Assembly: GCA_963834965.1 (NCBI GenBank)
Contig: CAWIEI010000032.1
Span: 21,560 to 85,559, forward strand
DNA length: 64,000 bases
Origin: Fodinibacter sp963834965
GTDB lineage: Bacteria > Actinomycetota > Actinomycetes > Actinomycetales > Dermatophilaceae
Direction of reading: 5' to 3'
In this document: one piece after another, positions 44,378 to 53,414 of the stretch
Numbering within the stretch: position 1 is the stretch's first letter
Layout: each line of letters starts with the position of its first letter
Translations under genes and position numbers: made by a program
The notes under the pieces: generated by a model
Database searches by the model: none
What the model saw: only the letters and a program-made list of their open reading frames with translations
What the model was told of the DNA's origin: nothing

Positions 44378-44415
44378 CTACTGAGTGACCTGGTGAATCA
44401 CCGTCTGAGTCACCG
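44341..44415 (+). promoter_or_regulatory. MMPL promoter with MarR-type operator candidates
   Basis: TTGCGT (44341) and TAATAT (44365) could be -35 and -10 with an 18-base spacer. Downstream are two direct repeats (CTGAGTGACC near 44381 and CTGAGTCACC near 44405) and a GGTGAaTCACC dyad between them. A MarR dimer binding here would block transcription of the exporter. Confidence 0.4.
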
Positions 44416-44447
44416 AAATGCCGACACCGTACCAAGGAGAGCAGGAC

Positions 44448-46520
44448 ATGGGCAGCCTCGCGCACCTCATCACCCGGAAGTGGGTGGCCGGGCTGCTCGC
44501 CCTGTTCGCCATCCTCGGCACCGGAGCGGTCATCGCGCTGGTCGGCCAGGCCGAGTCGCCGGCCACCGGCACGGCGGCCCTGCCCAACGGCACCGACAGC
44601 CGCGAGGCCGCCCTGCTGCGCGACCAGCTGCCGCAGGCCGAGGGCTCGGCCGCGGTCGTGCTCTACAGCAGCGACCAGCCGCTGAGCCCCGACGAGCTCG
44701 CTCTGGTGCAGGAGCGCGCCCGCTCGCTGCCCGGCGCCACGGGCGCACCCGCGGTGGTGGCCGACGACGGCACCGCCGCGACGGTCTTCGTCCCGGTCAC
44801 CACCTCGGATGCCGTCGAGACCGCCGACGTCGTCACCGCGCTGCGCACGGCCGCCAAGGCCGACCTCCCCGAGGGCCTGACCGCGCAGGTCACCGGGCCT
44901 GCGGCCATTCAGGCCGACCTGGCCGCCGTCTTCGACGGGGCGAACTTCCGGCTGCTGGCGGCCACGGCATCCGTCGTCGCGATCCTGCTCGTCATCACCT
45001 ACCGCAGCCCGTTCCTCTGGCTCGTGCCGCTGACCGTCGTCGGGGTGGCCGACCAGCTGGCCGCCGTGCTGGCCACCCACACCCTCGCCGCGTTCGGCGT
45101 CCTCTGGGACGAGTCGACGGTCGGCATCCTGTCGGTGCTGGTCTTCGGTGCCGGCACGGACTACGCGTTGCTCCTGATCAGCCGCTACCGCGACCAGCTG
45201 CGGGTCATGGAGGACCGCCGGGAGGCGATGGCCGTCGCGCTCACTCGCACCGCAGAGGCCGTGCTCTCCAGCGCCACCACCGTCGTTCTGGGGCTGCTCA
45301 CCCTGCTGCTGTCGCTGTTCCCGGCCACCCGTGGCCTCGGTCTGGCCTGCGCCGTCGGCGTCGTCGTGGCCGCCTTCTTCGCCCTCGTGGTGCTGCCCGC
45401 GGCCCTGGTCGTCTTCGGGCGCTGGATCTTCTGGCCGAAGGTGCCCCACGTCGGCGAGACCGGCCTGGCCGACGGCCGCTCGTTCTGGCGCAGGGTGGGC
45501 GACGCCGTCGCCAAGCGCCCCGCCGGGTTCGTCACCGTGACCGTCATCCTCCTGGGCGTCATGGCCGGTGGCATCACCCAGATCCAGACCGGCCTGGGCG
45601 AGGCCGACCAGTTCCTGCAGAAGCCCGAGGCGATCGCGGCGGGGGAGCGGCTGGCGCAGTCCTTCCCGGCCGGAGCCGCCGACCCGGCCTACGTGATGAC
45701 CCGCGGTGACGCCGAAGCGGTCGCCACGGCGGTGGGTGGCGTCGAGGGCGTCGGCACCGTGAAGGTGGGTGCGTCGGGCAACGGGGTCACCGAGGTCGAC
45801 GCCGTGATCGATGCTGCGCCCGGCTCCGACGCGGCATCGCAGACCGTGGTCGCGATGCGCGACGCCGTGGCGGCGATCCCCGACACCCACGTCGGCGGTA
45901 CGGAGGCGGTGTCGCTGGACGCCTCGGAGGCGTCGGCCCGCGACCGCCAGGTGATCCTGCCGGTCATCCTGCTGCTGGTGCTCGTCGCCCTCGCCGCACT
46001 GCTGCGCTCGGTCGTGGCCCCGGTGGTGCTCGTCGCGACGGTGGTGGCGACCTACCTCGCCAGCCTGGGCCTGTCGTGGGTGATCTTCACCCAGGTGCTC
46101 GGCTTCGACCGCCTCGACGACGGGGTACCTCTGCTGGCCTTCGTGTTCCTCGTGGCGCTCGGCGTCGACTACAACATCTTCCTGGTCACCCGGGCGGCCG
46201 AGGAGGCCACGGGGCACGGCGCGAACCAGGGCATGCTCCGCGCGCTCGCCGCCACCGGCGGGGTCATCACGAGCGCCGGCATCCTGCTGGCCGCCGTCTT
46301 CGCCGTGCTCGGCGTGCTGCCGCTCGTCGTGCTCGCCCAGCTCGGCGTGGTCATCTGCGTCGGCGTGCTGCTCGACACCCTCGTCGTGCGCACCGTGCTC
46401 GTGCCGGCCCTCGCGCTCCTGCTCGGCGACCGCTTCTGGTGGCCGCGGCGGCTGGGTGCCGGGGAGGTCCGCGTGGCGGCCCCGGCGGATGACGACGTCG
46501 TGCCGGTCGGCACCCAGTGA
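44448..46520 (+). CDS. MMPL-family RND-type transporter
   Basis: A 690-residue inner-membrane protein with two homologous halves, each with a helix, a large extracytoplasmic loop and five more helices. F-G-A-G-T-D-Y-A-L-L-L near 235 and L-G-V-D-Y-N-I-F-L near 570 are the conserved membrane motifs with the charged residues for proton coupling. Typical substrates are lipids or drugs. An earlier ATG at 44418 lacks a ribosome site, whereas AAGGAG lies seven bases before ATG 44448. Divergent MarR suggests inducible export. Confidence 0.92.
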   Translation: MGSLAHLITRKWVAGLLALFAILGTGAVIALVGQAESPATGTAALPNGTDSREAALLRDQLPQAEGSAAVVLYSSDQPLSPDELALVQERARSLPGATGAPAVVADDGTAATVFVPVTTSDAVETADVVTALRTAAKADLPEGLTAQVTGPAAIQADLAAVFDGANFRLLAATASVVAILLVITYRSPFLWLVPLTVVGVADQLAAVLATHTLAAFGVLWDESTVGILSVLVFGAGTDYALLLISRYRDQLRVMEDRREAMAVALTRTAEAVLSSATTVVLGLLTLLLSLFPATRGLGLACAVGVVVAAFFALVVLPAALVVFGRWIFWPKVPHVGETGLADGRSFWRRVGDAVAKRPAGFVTVTVILLGVMAGGITQIQTGLGEADQFLQKPEAIAAGERLAQSFPAGAADPAYVMTRGDAEAVATAVGGVEGVGTVKVGASGNGVTEVDAVIDAAPGSDAASQTVVAMRDAVAAIPDTHVGGTEAVSLDASEASARDRQVILPVILLLVLVALAALLRSVVAPVVLVATVVATYLASLGLSWVIFTQVLGFDRLDDGVPLLAFVFLVALGVDYNIFLVTRAAEEATGHGANQGMLRALAATGGVITSAGILLAAVFAVLGVLPLVVLAQLGVVICVGVLLDTLVVRTVLVPALALLLGDRFWWPRRLGAGEVRVAAPADDDVVPVGTQ

Positions 46521-47008
46521 CCGCGGCCCGAGTCGCCGGTGCGGTGGTCGTGCTGCTCGTCGTGGGCGCCTACGCGGTGCTGGCGGCGCGGTGGACGGCC
46601 ACCGACCCCGGCTGGTACGCCGCCCTGCCGCGCCCACCATGGCAGCCGCCGGACCTCGTGTTCGGGATCATCTGGCCGCTCAACTTCGTGGCGCTGGTCG
46701 TGGCCGGGCTGGCGGTCGTGCAGCAGGCCCCGCCACGAGACATCGGAATCTGGCTGGCCCTGCTGGTCGCGTCGGTGGCGCTTGCCGTGGGCTGGGCGCA
46801 CGAGTTCTACGTACCCCACAACCTGGGCCGCTCCGCGGTGCTCCTGGCGGGCGCCGCCATCCTCACCTGGCTCCTCGTCGTGGTGACCGGCCACCTGGTG
46901 ACCTGGGCCGGCTGGGTCCTGGTGCCGTACGCAGTCTGGCTCAGCGTCGCCACGAGCCTCGCCGTGGGCTACTGGCGCCTGGTGCCGCTCCGGGCAGGGG
47001 CCGGGTGA
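46517..47008 (+). CDS. TspO/MBR-family protein
   Basis: A 163-residue five-helix membrane protein. W-Y-A-A-L-P-R-P-P-W-Q-P-P near 32 and P-Y-A-V-W-L-S-V-A near 138 are the TspO signatures. Binds tetrapyrroles in other bacteria and may help stress or porphyrin handling. Its GTG overlaps the MMPL stop by four bases, so it is co-translated with the transporter. Confidence 0.88.
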   Translation: MTAARVAGAVVVLLVVGAYAVLAARWTATDPGWYAALPRPPWQPPDLVFGIIWPLNFVALVVAGLAVVQQAPPRDIGIWLALLVASVALAVGWAHEFYVPHNLGRSAVLLAGAAILTWLLVVVTGHLVTWAGWVLVPYAVWLSVATSLAVGYWRLVPLRAGAG

Positions 47009-47106
47009 AGTTCGTCCGCCCGGGTGCATCCACAAGGGCCCACGCGACGGAAGTACGGGTGAGGTCGCAGCGCCGCGACCACACCCCACCAGAGAGGACC
47101 CTGAGA

Positions 47107-47751
47107 ATGAAGCTCCGTCGCCTCGGCGTCACCGCCGCCGTGCTCGGCCTGGCCGCCGCCACCGTTGCACCCACCGCCTCCGCCTCCGCCTCGACTCCCG
47201 CCCCCGTGGGCACCCGCAGCCTGGCGACCGTGCTGCTCTCGGACGGCGACACGTTCGACCGCAACTGGTACGACTACGACATCGTGACCGAGGCCGTGCT
47301 CACGGTGCTCGCGAACAAGCCCGACAGCCCGGTCAAGGTGCTGACCGACGGCACCGTGCCCCTCACGGCGTTCCTCCCCAACGACCGCGCGTTCCAGGTG
47401 CTCGTGCGCGACCTCACCGGCACCTGGCCGCGCACCGAGCAGGCGACGTTCCAGGCCGTCGCGAGCCTGGGCGTCGACACCGTCGAGACGGTGCTGCTCT
47501 ACCACGTCGTCCCGGGCGCCACGATCACCAAGAAGGACGCCGCCAAGGCCAACGGCGCGGTGCTCACCACGGCCCAGGGCGGCACCTTCACCGTCAAGGT
47601 CTACAACAAGTACCTGCCGATCATCGAGCTGCGCGACCAGGACCCCAACGACGTCAACCCGTTCCTCAACCCGCGGGCCCTGGACATCAACAAGGGCAAC
47701 CGGCAGATCGCGCACGGCATCGTGTTCGTCCTGCGGCCCGCCGACCTCTGA
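47107..47751 (+). CDS. Secreted fasciclin-domain protein (MPT70/MPT83-like)
   Basis: A 214-residue exported protein. Signal peptide at 1-28 (A-A-V-L-G-L-A-A-A-T...A-S-A). The FAS1 domain (~45-210) has F-L-P-N-D-R-A-F near 95, the Y-H-V-V-P-G-A segment near 140 and a long loop. It ends with G-N-R-Q-I-A-H-G-I-V-F-V. The neighbouring SigK/RskA pair matches the M. tuberculosis arrangement, where SigK drives the fasciclin proteins MPT70/83. Role in adhesion or cell envelope is uncertain. No lipobox Cys seen, so it is probably free rather than a lipoprotein. Confidence 0.88.
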   Translation: MKLRRLGVTAAVLGLAAATVAPTASASASTPAPVGTRSLATVLLSDGDTFDRNWYDYDIVTEAVLTVLANKPDSPVKVLTDGTVPLTAFLPNDRAFQVLVRDLTGTWPRTEQATFQAVASLGVDTVETVLLYHVVPGATITKKDAAKANGAVLTTAQGGTFTVKVYNKYLPIIELRDQDPNDVNPFLNPRALDINKGNRQIAHGIVFVLRPADL

Positions 47752-47894
47752 GCGCGGTCTGAGGAGTGATCGGGTCCACGACCGGGTTCGGGGTGGTCGC
47801 CGTCGCGGCGGCTGCCCCGCTCGGTCGTGCCGGTGCGCCCACCCGGGCCACCGCGACGAGCGCCGGGGGAGGGCGGCCACCTATCGTGGAGCCC

Positions 47895-48461
47895 GTGAGC
47901 ACCGGTGAGCAGGTCGGCGTCGACGACCTCGCCGTGCGGCTGCGCGACGGATCGCGGGAAGCGCTCGCCGAGGCCTACCGGGAGTGGTCGGCGCTCGTGC
48001 ACACCCTGGCGCTCCGCTCGCTCGGCAACCACCACGACGCCGAGGACGTCACCCAGCAGGTCTTCGTCGCCGCCTGGCGCAGCCGGCACACGCTGCGGCC
48101 CGAGCGTGGGTCGGTCGCCGGCTGGCTGGTGGGCATCACCCGGCACACCGTCGCCGACCACCATGCCAGGCGCGCCCGACAGGCTCGGGATGCCGCCGCC
48201 GTCGCCGCGAACGCCGGCCCGGAGGCGCTCGCGGCGCCACCCGACGACCAGCTCGCCGCGCGGCTCGTGCTGCACGACGAGCTGGGGCGCCTCGGGGAGC
48301 CCCGGGGCACCGTGGTACGGATGGCCTTCCTGGACGACCTGACCCACGAGCAGATCGCCGAGCGGCTCGACCTGCCGCTCGGCACCGTCAAGAGCCACGT
48401 CCGCCGAGGACTGACCCGCCTCCGGACCCGCCTGGAGGAGGTGAACCGTGACCCATCCTGA
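47895..48461 (+). CDS. sigK: ECF sigma factor, SigK-like
   Basis: A 188-residue sigma factor. Region 2 includes H-D-A-E-D-V-T-Q-Q-V-F near 48 and region 4 includes L-T-H-E-Q-I-A-E-R-L-D-L-P-L-G-T-V-K-S-H near 150-170. A longer reading from 47766 exists, but the GTG at 47895 gives the usual start. It overlaps the anti-sigma gene by 14 bases. The SigK label rests on the RskA-type partner and the fasciclin gene. The region just upstream of the fasciclin gene may carry its promoter. Confidence 0.85.
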   Translation: MSTGEQVGVDDLAVRLRDGSREALAEAYREWSALVHTLALRSLGNHHDAEDVTQQVFVAAWRSRHTLRPERGSVAGWLVGITRHTVADHHARRARQARDAAAVAANAGPEALAAPPDDQLAARLVLHDELGRLGEPRGTVVRMAFLDDLTHEQIAERLDLPLGTVKSHVRRGLTRLRTRLEEVNRDPS

Positions 48462-49233
48462 CGACGACACGCTCGCCGCCATCGCCCTCGGCGACCCGGC
48501 GCCCTCCGGTGCCGCCGAGCACGCACACAGCTGCCCGCAGTGCTCGCAGACCCTGGCGGCGCTGCGCGACACCCTCACCACGCTGCACGCGCCGGTGCCC
48601 GAGCTCGTCGCGCCACCGCGCTCGGTGTGGGACGCGGTGGAGTCCGAGCTCGACCGGGAGCCGGAGGGCGCGAGCGTGGCCCCGGCATCGGTCACCACCC
48701 TGCCGGCCGCACACCCGCAGGCTACGCAGGTCCCGGCAGCCGCGCCGGATGCCGGTGACGAGCTCACCCGGCGCCGTTCCTCGCGCTCCACCCGCCGTCG
48801 CTTCCCGCTGGCCTGGGTCGCCGGCGCCGCCGCCGCGGGCCTCGTCCTGGGCGTCGTCGGCTCGCGGGCGCTGGACGCCCAGCAGTCGCCCGCGCCGACC
48901 ACCATCGCCTCGACCAACCTCGACACCCTCGACACCCGCCAGATCAGGGGGACCGCCGACGTCGTGAAGCAGGACGGGCGGCTCGACCTGCAGGTGACCA
49001 CCCAGCCGATGGACGCCGCCGGCGGCTACCTCGAGGTGTGGCTGATCAACAAGGACCTCAAGCGGATGGTGTCGCTCGGCGTGCTCGACCCGGGCACGAA
49101 GAAACAGCCGTTCGTCATCCCGCAGGACCTCCTCGACCAGGGCTACGTCATCGTCGACATCTCCCGCGAGGGGCTCGACGGCTCTCCCCAGCACTCCGGC
49201 GACAGCCTGATGCGCGGCACCCTCGCCACCTGA
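48448..49233 (+). CDS. rskA: Anti-sigma-K factor, RskA-like
   Basis: A 261-residue membrane protein. The N-terminal anti-sigma domain contains a zinc-type H-x3-C-x2-C (H-A-H-S-C-P-Q-C) near 28. One transmembrane helix is near 120-138 (L-A-W-V-A-G-A-A-A-A-G-L-V-L-G-V). The external RskA domain at ~160-260 has V-W-L-I-N-K-D-L-K-R-M and D-L-L-D-Q-G-Y-V-I-V-D-I-S-R-E-G. It would hold SigK inactive until a signal, possibly redox, triggers release or proteolysis. It is translationally coupled to sigK. Confidence 0.85.
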   Translation: MTHPDDDTLAAIALGDPAPSGAAEHAHSCPQCSQTLAALRDTLTTLHAPVPELVAPPRSVWDAVESELDREPEGASVAPASVTTLPAAHPQATQVPAAAPDAGDELTRRRSSRSTRRRFPLAWVAGAAAAGLVLGVVGSRALDAQQSPAPTTIASTNLDTLDTRQIRGTADVVKQDGRLDLQVTTQPMDAAGGYLEVWLINKDLKRMVSLGVLDPGTKKQPFVIPQDLLDQGYVIVDISREGLDGSPQHSGDSLMRGTLAT

Positions 49234-49305
49234 GCCGGGCCACCCACCGGGACAACCCACGGAACACCCGGTGTCCCGGTGGACGGCCTACCTAGGATGG
49301 GCGGC

Positions 49306-51006
49306 ATGACGACGTCCCCCGACATCAAGCCCCGCAGCCGCGACGTCACCGACGGCCTGGAGAAGGCCGCCGCGAGGGGGATGCTGCGCGCCGTCGGCCT
49401 CGGCGACGACGACTTCGCCAAGCCACAGATCGGCGTGGCGAGCTCGTGGAACGAGATCACCCCGTGCAACCTCTCGCTCGACCGGCTCGCCAAGGCGGTC
49501 AAGGACGGCGTGCACGCCGGCGGCGGCTACCCGCTGGAGTTCGGCACCATCTCGGTCAGCGACGGCATCTCGATGGGCCACGAGGGCATGCACTTCTCCC
49601 TCGTCAGCCGCGAGATCATCGCCGACTCGGTCGAGACCGTCATGCAGGCCGAGCGGCTCGACGGCTCGGTGCTGCTGGCCGGCTGCGACAAGTCGCTGCC
49701 CGGCATGCTGATGGCCGCCGCCCGGCTCGACCTCGCGTCGGTGTTCCTCTACGCCGGCTCGATCCTGCCCGGCATCGCCAAGATGTCCGACGGCTCCGAG
49801 CGCACTGTCACGATCATCGATGCCTTCGAGGCGGTCGGCGCCTGCGCCCGCGGGCTGATGAGCCGCGAGGACGTCGACGCCATCGAGCGGGCCATCTGCC
49901 CCGGTGAAGGCGCCTGCGGCGGCATGTACACCGCCAACACGATGGCCTCGGTCGCCGAGGCGATCGGCATGTCGCTGCCCGGCTCGGCCGCCCCGCCGGC
50001 CACCGACCGTCGCCGCGACGGGTTCGCCCGCAAGTCCGGCGAGGCCGTCGTCGAGCTGCTCCGCCAGGGCATCACCGCCCGCGACATCATGACCAAGGAG
50101 GCGTTCGAGAACGCCATCGCCGTGGTCATGGCCTTCGGCGGTTCCACCAACGCCGTGCTGCACCTGCTGGCCATCGCCCACGAGGCCGACGTCGACCTCA
50201 CCCTGGCCGACTTCTCGCGGGTCGGCGCCAAGGTGCCGCACCTCGCCGACGTCAAGCCGTTCGGGTCCTACGTCATGACCGACGTCGACCGGGTCGGCGG
50301 CGTGCCCGTCGTCATGCGCGCGCTGCTCGATGCCGGTCTGCTGCACGGCGACTGCCTCACCGTCACCGGAAAGACGATGGCAGAGAACCTCGCCCACATC
50401 GCGCCCCCCGACGTCGACGGCAAGGTGGTGCGCGCCATGGGCGAGCCGATCCACCGCACCGGCGGCATCACCATCCTCAAGGGCTCGCTCGCCCCCGGCG
50501 GCGCGGTCGTGAAGTCGGCCGGCTTCGACTCCGACGTCTTCGAGGGCACCGCCCGCGTGTTCGACGGTGAGCGGGCCGCGATGGATGCCGTCGAGGACGG
50601 CACCCTCGCCGCCGGCGACGTCGTCGTCATCCGCTATGAGGGCCCCAAGGGCGGCCCCGGCATGCGCGAGATGCTCGCCGTCACCGGCGCGATCAAGGGC
50701 GCCGGCCTCGGCAAGGACGTGCTGCTGCTCACCGACGGCCGGTTCTCGGGCGGCACCACCGGCCTGTGCGTCGGCCACGTCGCGCCCGAGGCGGTCGACG
50801 AGGGGCCCATCGCGTTCGTCCGCGACGGCGACGGCATCCGGCTCGACGTCGCGAACGGCCTGCTCGACCTGCTCGTCGACGAGGCCGAGCTCGTGCGCCG
50901 CCGCGCCGAGGGCGTCACCCACCCCCAGCCCAAGTACACCCGCGGGGTGCTCGCGAAGTACCGCCGCCTCGTCGGCAGCGCGAGCACCGGCGCGGTGTGT
51001 GACTGA
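49306..51006 (+). CDS. ilvD: Dihydroxy-acid dehydratase
   Basis: A 566-residue Fe-S enzyme that converts 2,3-dihydroxy-isovalerate and -methylvalerate to the keto acids before valine and isoleucine. The cluster cysteines are visible: T-P-C-N-L-S near 53, A-G-C-D-K-S near 126 and E-G-A-C-G-G-M-Y near 204. The end motif G-P-I-A-F-V-R-D-G-D-G-I is present. ATG preferred over the longer frame because it gives the family's usual start. Separate from ilvBNC by 4 kb; no repressor site was identified. Confidence 0.95.
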   Translation: MTTSPDIKPRSRDVTDGLEKAAARGMLRAVGLGDDDFAKPQIGVASSWNEITPCNLSLDRLAKAVKDGVHAGGGYPLEFGTISVSDGISMGHEGMHFSLVSREIIADSVETVMQAERLDGSVLLAGCDKSLPGMLMAAARLDLASVFLYAGSILPGIAKMSDGSERTVTIIDAFEAVGACARGLMSREDVDAIERAICPGEGACGGMYTANTMASVAEAIGMSLPGSAAPPATDRRRDGFARKSGEAVVELLRQGITARDIMTKEAFENAIAVVMAFGGSTNAVLHLLAIAHEADVDLTLADFSRVGAKVPHLADVKPFGSYVMTDVDRVGGVPVVMRALLDAGLLHGDCLTVTGKTMAENLAHIAPPDVDGKVVRAMGEPIHRTGGITILKGSLAPGGAVVKSAGFDSDVFEGTARVFDGERAAMDAVEDGTLAAGDVVVIRYEGPKGGPGMREMLAVTGAIKGAGLGKDVLLLTDGRFSGGTTGLCVGHVAPEAVDEGPIAFVRDGDGIRLDVANGLLDLLVDEAELVRRRAEGVTHPQPKYTRGVLAKYRRLVGSASTGAVCD

Positions 51007-51769
51007 CCCGGCCGGCGCGGGGCCGGCGCTCGAGCTGGTCGGCCTGGTCAAGGAGTTCCGGGGCAGGCGGGTCGTGCACGGCCTGTCGCTCGTGGTGCCC
51101 CGCGGCTCGCTCTACGGGCTGGTCGGGCCCAACGGCGCCGGCAAGACCACCACGCTGTCGATGGCGACGGGGCTGCTCCGGCCCGACGGCGGCACGGCGC
51201 GGGTGCTCGGCCACGACGTGTGGGCCGACCCGGCGGCGGCCAAGGCCGTCATGGGCATCTCGCCCGACGGCATGCGGCTGTTCGAGCAGCTGTCCGGGCT
51301 CGAGCTGCTCATCTACGTCGGCGCGCTGCGCCGGATGCCGCGTGACGTCACGGCCGCGCGTGCCGCCGAGCTGCTGACCGTGCTCGACCTCGCCGACGAC
51401 GCGAGCACCGTGGTCGCCGACTACTCCGCCGGCATGGTCAAGAAGATCAGCCTGGCCGCCGCGCTCATCCACGCGCCTCGGCTGCTGGTGCTCGACGAGC
51501 CGTTCGAGGCGGTCGACCCGGTGTCGGGCCAGGTCATCCGCACCATCCTGCGCCGGTACGTCGCCGGCGGCGGCACGGTGGTGATGTCGAGCCACGTCAT
51601 GGAGCTCGTCGAGGGGCTCTGCGACCGGGTGGCCGTGGTCGCCGCCGGGCGGGTACTCGCGCAGGACACCCTCGCCGGGCTGACTGGGGGCGGCTCGCTG
51701 CACCAGCGCTTCCTCGAGCTGGTCGGGGCGACCGACGCCGCCGGCGAGGGCCTGACGTGGTTGGGCTGA
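50999..51769 (+). CDS. ABC transporter ATP-binding protein
   Basis: A 256-residue ATPase. Walker A G-P-N-G-A-G-K-T-T near 42, signature Y-S-A-G-M-V-K-K near 142 in place of the common L-S-G-G, Walker B R-L-L-V-L-D-E-P near 159 and H-switch S-S-H-V near 197. GTG start overlaps the ilvD stop by eight bases. Partner of the following permease, whose start overlaps this stop. Export of an unknown substrate, possibly lipid or antibiotic, is the usual role of this type. Confidence 0.9.
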   Translation: MTDPAGAGPALELVGLVKEFRGRRVVHGLSLVVPRGSLYGLVGPNGAGKTTTLSMATGLLRPDGGTARVLGHDVWADPAAAKAVMGISPDGMRLFEQLSGLELLIYVGALRRMPRDVTAARAAELLTVLDLADDASTVVADYSAGMVKKISLAAALIHAPRLLVLDEPFEAVDPVSGQVIRTILRRYVAGGGTVVMSSHVMELVEGLCDRVAVVAAGRVLAQDTLAGLTGGGSLHQRFLELVGATDAAGEGLTWLG

Positions 51770-53328
51770 TCGTCCGCCTGCGGTTCGCCATGTGGCGCAC
51801 CGCGATGGCGCGCAGCACCCTGCACCTGCTCTCCTCCGTCGCCGGTGGGATCGCCGCGCTCGCGGTGCTGGTGCTGCTCGGGCCCGGCCTGGTGCTGCTC
51901 TCACAGCGCCCGGTGCGGGTCACCGCCCTCACCGTCCCGCTCTTCGCGCTCATCACGCTGATGTGGACCGTGCTCAGCCTCATCGCGTCCGGGGTCGACT
52001 CCCTCCTCGACCCGGCCCGCTTCTCGGTGCTGCCGCTGCGGGCGAGCGAGCTCGCCGCCGGGCTGCTGGCCGCCGCCTGCACCGGCATCCCGGCGGTGCT
52101 GCTCAGCGGCCTGGCCCTGGCCCAGGTGGGCGCCTGGGCCGGCCACCCGCGGGCCGTCCCGGCGGCGGTGGTCGCCGCGGCGCTCGGCGTGCTGACCGCG
52201 GTGCTGCTCGCCCGCGCGATCACCAGCGCGCTGGCCCGGGTGATGACCACGCGGGTGGGTCGGGTGCTCGGTGCCGTGGTCGTCTCGGTGGTCACCCTGG
52301 TGCCGCTCGCCATGAACGCGGCGCTCACCACCGGCTCGCTGGGTGCCGACCTCCGCTCGTTCGACGCGACCCGCTCCGCCGTCGTCGCGTCGTGGACGCC
52401 CTTCGGCTGGGCGTGGGCACTGCCCTTCGACGTGGCCACCGGGCGATGGGCGGCCGGGGTCGTGCACCTGGTGCTCGCCGTCGGTCTCGTGGTGGGGATG
52501 TACGCCTGGTGGGTCCGCCTGCTGGCCCGGACGCTCACCTCGCCGCTCACCAGCTCCGGCGGCCAGCGGATCGGCCGAGGACGGCTGCTCCCGGTGCTGC
52601 TCGGCACCTCGCCCACGGCCTCCATCGCCGCCCGCCGCGTGCGGGCCTGGTACCGAGACAGCCGGCTGGTCGGCATCGCGCTGCGCACTGCCGTGCTGCC
52701 GGTCTTCTTCGTGCTGCAGGCGGTCCTCACCGGCACCCCCGGCCTGGCCGGCATCGGCGTCGTCACCCTGGCGGTGTTCGCCGGGCTCACGCTGATGAAC
52801 GACCTGGCGTTCGACGGCCCGGCCTGGTGGCTGCACGTCGCCGTGGGCGTGCGCGGCTGGGAGGACCGGCTGGGCCGGGCGATCGCCTCGACGGTCGTCT
52901 TCGGCCCCGTCGTGGTGCTGACCTACGCCGTGAGCGTGGCACTGGGCGTCCTCTCGCACCCGGTGTCCTGGGCCACGGTCGTCGTGGTGTCGTTCCTCGC
53001 GAGCCTCGGCCTGGCCGTGGGCGTCGGGTCGGTGCTGCCCGGCACGGCACCACGCACCGGTGGCAACCCGTTCGCGGCGACGTCGGGCGGCGCGGCGCAG
53101 GGCTGCCTGACCGCCGTCGTGTCGTTCGTCGGACCCCTGCTGCTCACCCTGCCGGTCGTGGTGGCCGTCGTCCTGGCGTCGGGCTCGGCGCTCGCGAGCT
53201 GGGCCGTGCTCGGGTCGGGCACGCTCTACGGGCTCGGCCTGCTCGTCGCCGGGGTCGTGCTCGGCGGGGCCCGCATCGACCGGCGTGCCCCCGAGCTGCT
53301 CGGACAGCTCGCCACCGCCCAGATCTGA
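51757..53328 (+). CDS. ABC transporter permease
   Basis: A 523-residue membrane protein with about twelve hydrophobic helices and few charged residues in between. No ATPase motif. It starts at GTG inside the end of the ATPase gene (13-base overlap), which makes the pair a coupled exporter. The ABC-2-type organisation is likely. A 64-bp palindromic element follows its stop. Confidence 0.8.
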   Translation: MVGLIVRLRFAMWRTAMARSTLHLLSSVAGGIAALAVLVLLGPGLVLLSQRPVRVTALTVPLFALITLMWTVLSLIASGVDSLLDPARFSVLPLRASELAAGLLAAACTGIPAVLLSGLALAQVGAWAGHPRAVPAAVVAAALGVLTAVLLARAITSALARVMTTRVGRVLGAVVVSVVTLVPLAMNAALTTGSLGADLRSFDATRSAVVASWTPFGWAWALPFDVATGRWAAGVVHLVLAVGLVVGMYAWWVRLLARTLTSPLTSSGGQRIGRGRLLPVLLGTSPTASIAARRVRAWYRDSRLVGIALRTAVLPVFFVLQAVLTGTPGLAGIGVVTLAVFAGLTLMNDLAFDGPAWWLHVAVGVRGWEDRLGRAIASTVVFGPVVVLTYAVSVALGVLSHPVSWATVVVVSFLASLGLAVGVGSVLPGTAPRTGGNPFAATSGGAAQGCLTAVVSFVGPLLLTLPVVVAVVLASGSALASWAVLGSGTLYGLGLLVAGVVLGGARIDRRAPELLGQLATAQI

Positions 53329-53341
53329 TCCCGGACGGCCG

Positions 53342-53405
53342 GCGCACGCAGCACTTCGGGGCGCGCGCGGTAATTACAGCGCGACGCCCGAACTTCTGCG
53401 CGCCG
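53342..53405. repeat. 64-bp palindromic repeat, copy B
   Basis: Starts 14 bases after the permease stop and ends 10 bases before the stop of the convergent membrane protein gene. Same orientation, length and ends as copy A at 6131-6194, 83% identical. Arms pair around a TAATTA centre. Doubles here as a probable bidirectional terminator. Confidence 0.7.
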
Positions 53406-53414
53406 AGCCGGGCG

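Noticed and set aside
44418..44447. Ten-residue longer MMPL start
   Set aside because: No ribosome site before it, while AAGGAG precedes the ATG at 44448.
47766..47894. N-terminal extension of the sigma factor
   Set aside because: Extra residues are low-complexity Ala/Gly and precede the usual sigma start; the GTG at 47895 fits better.
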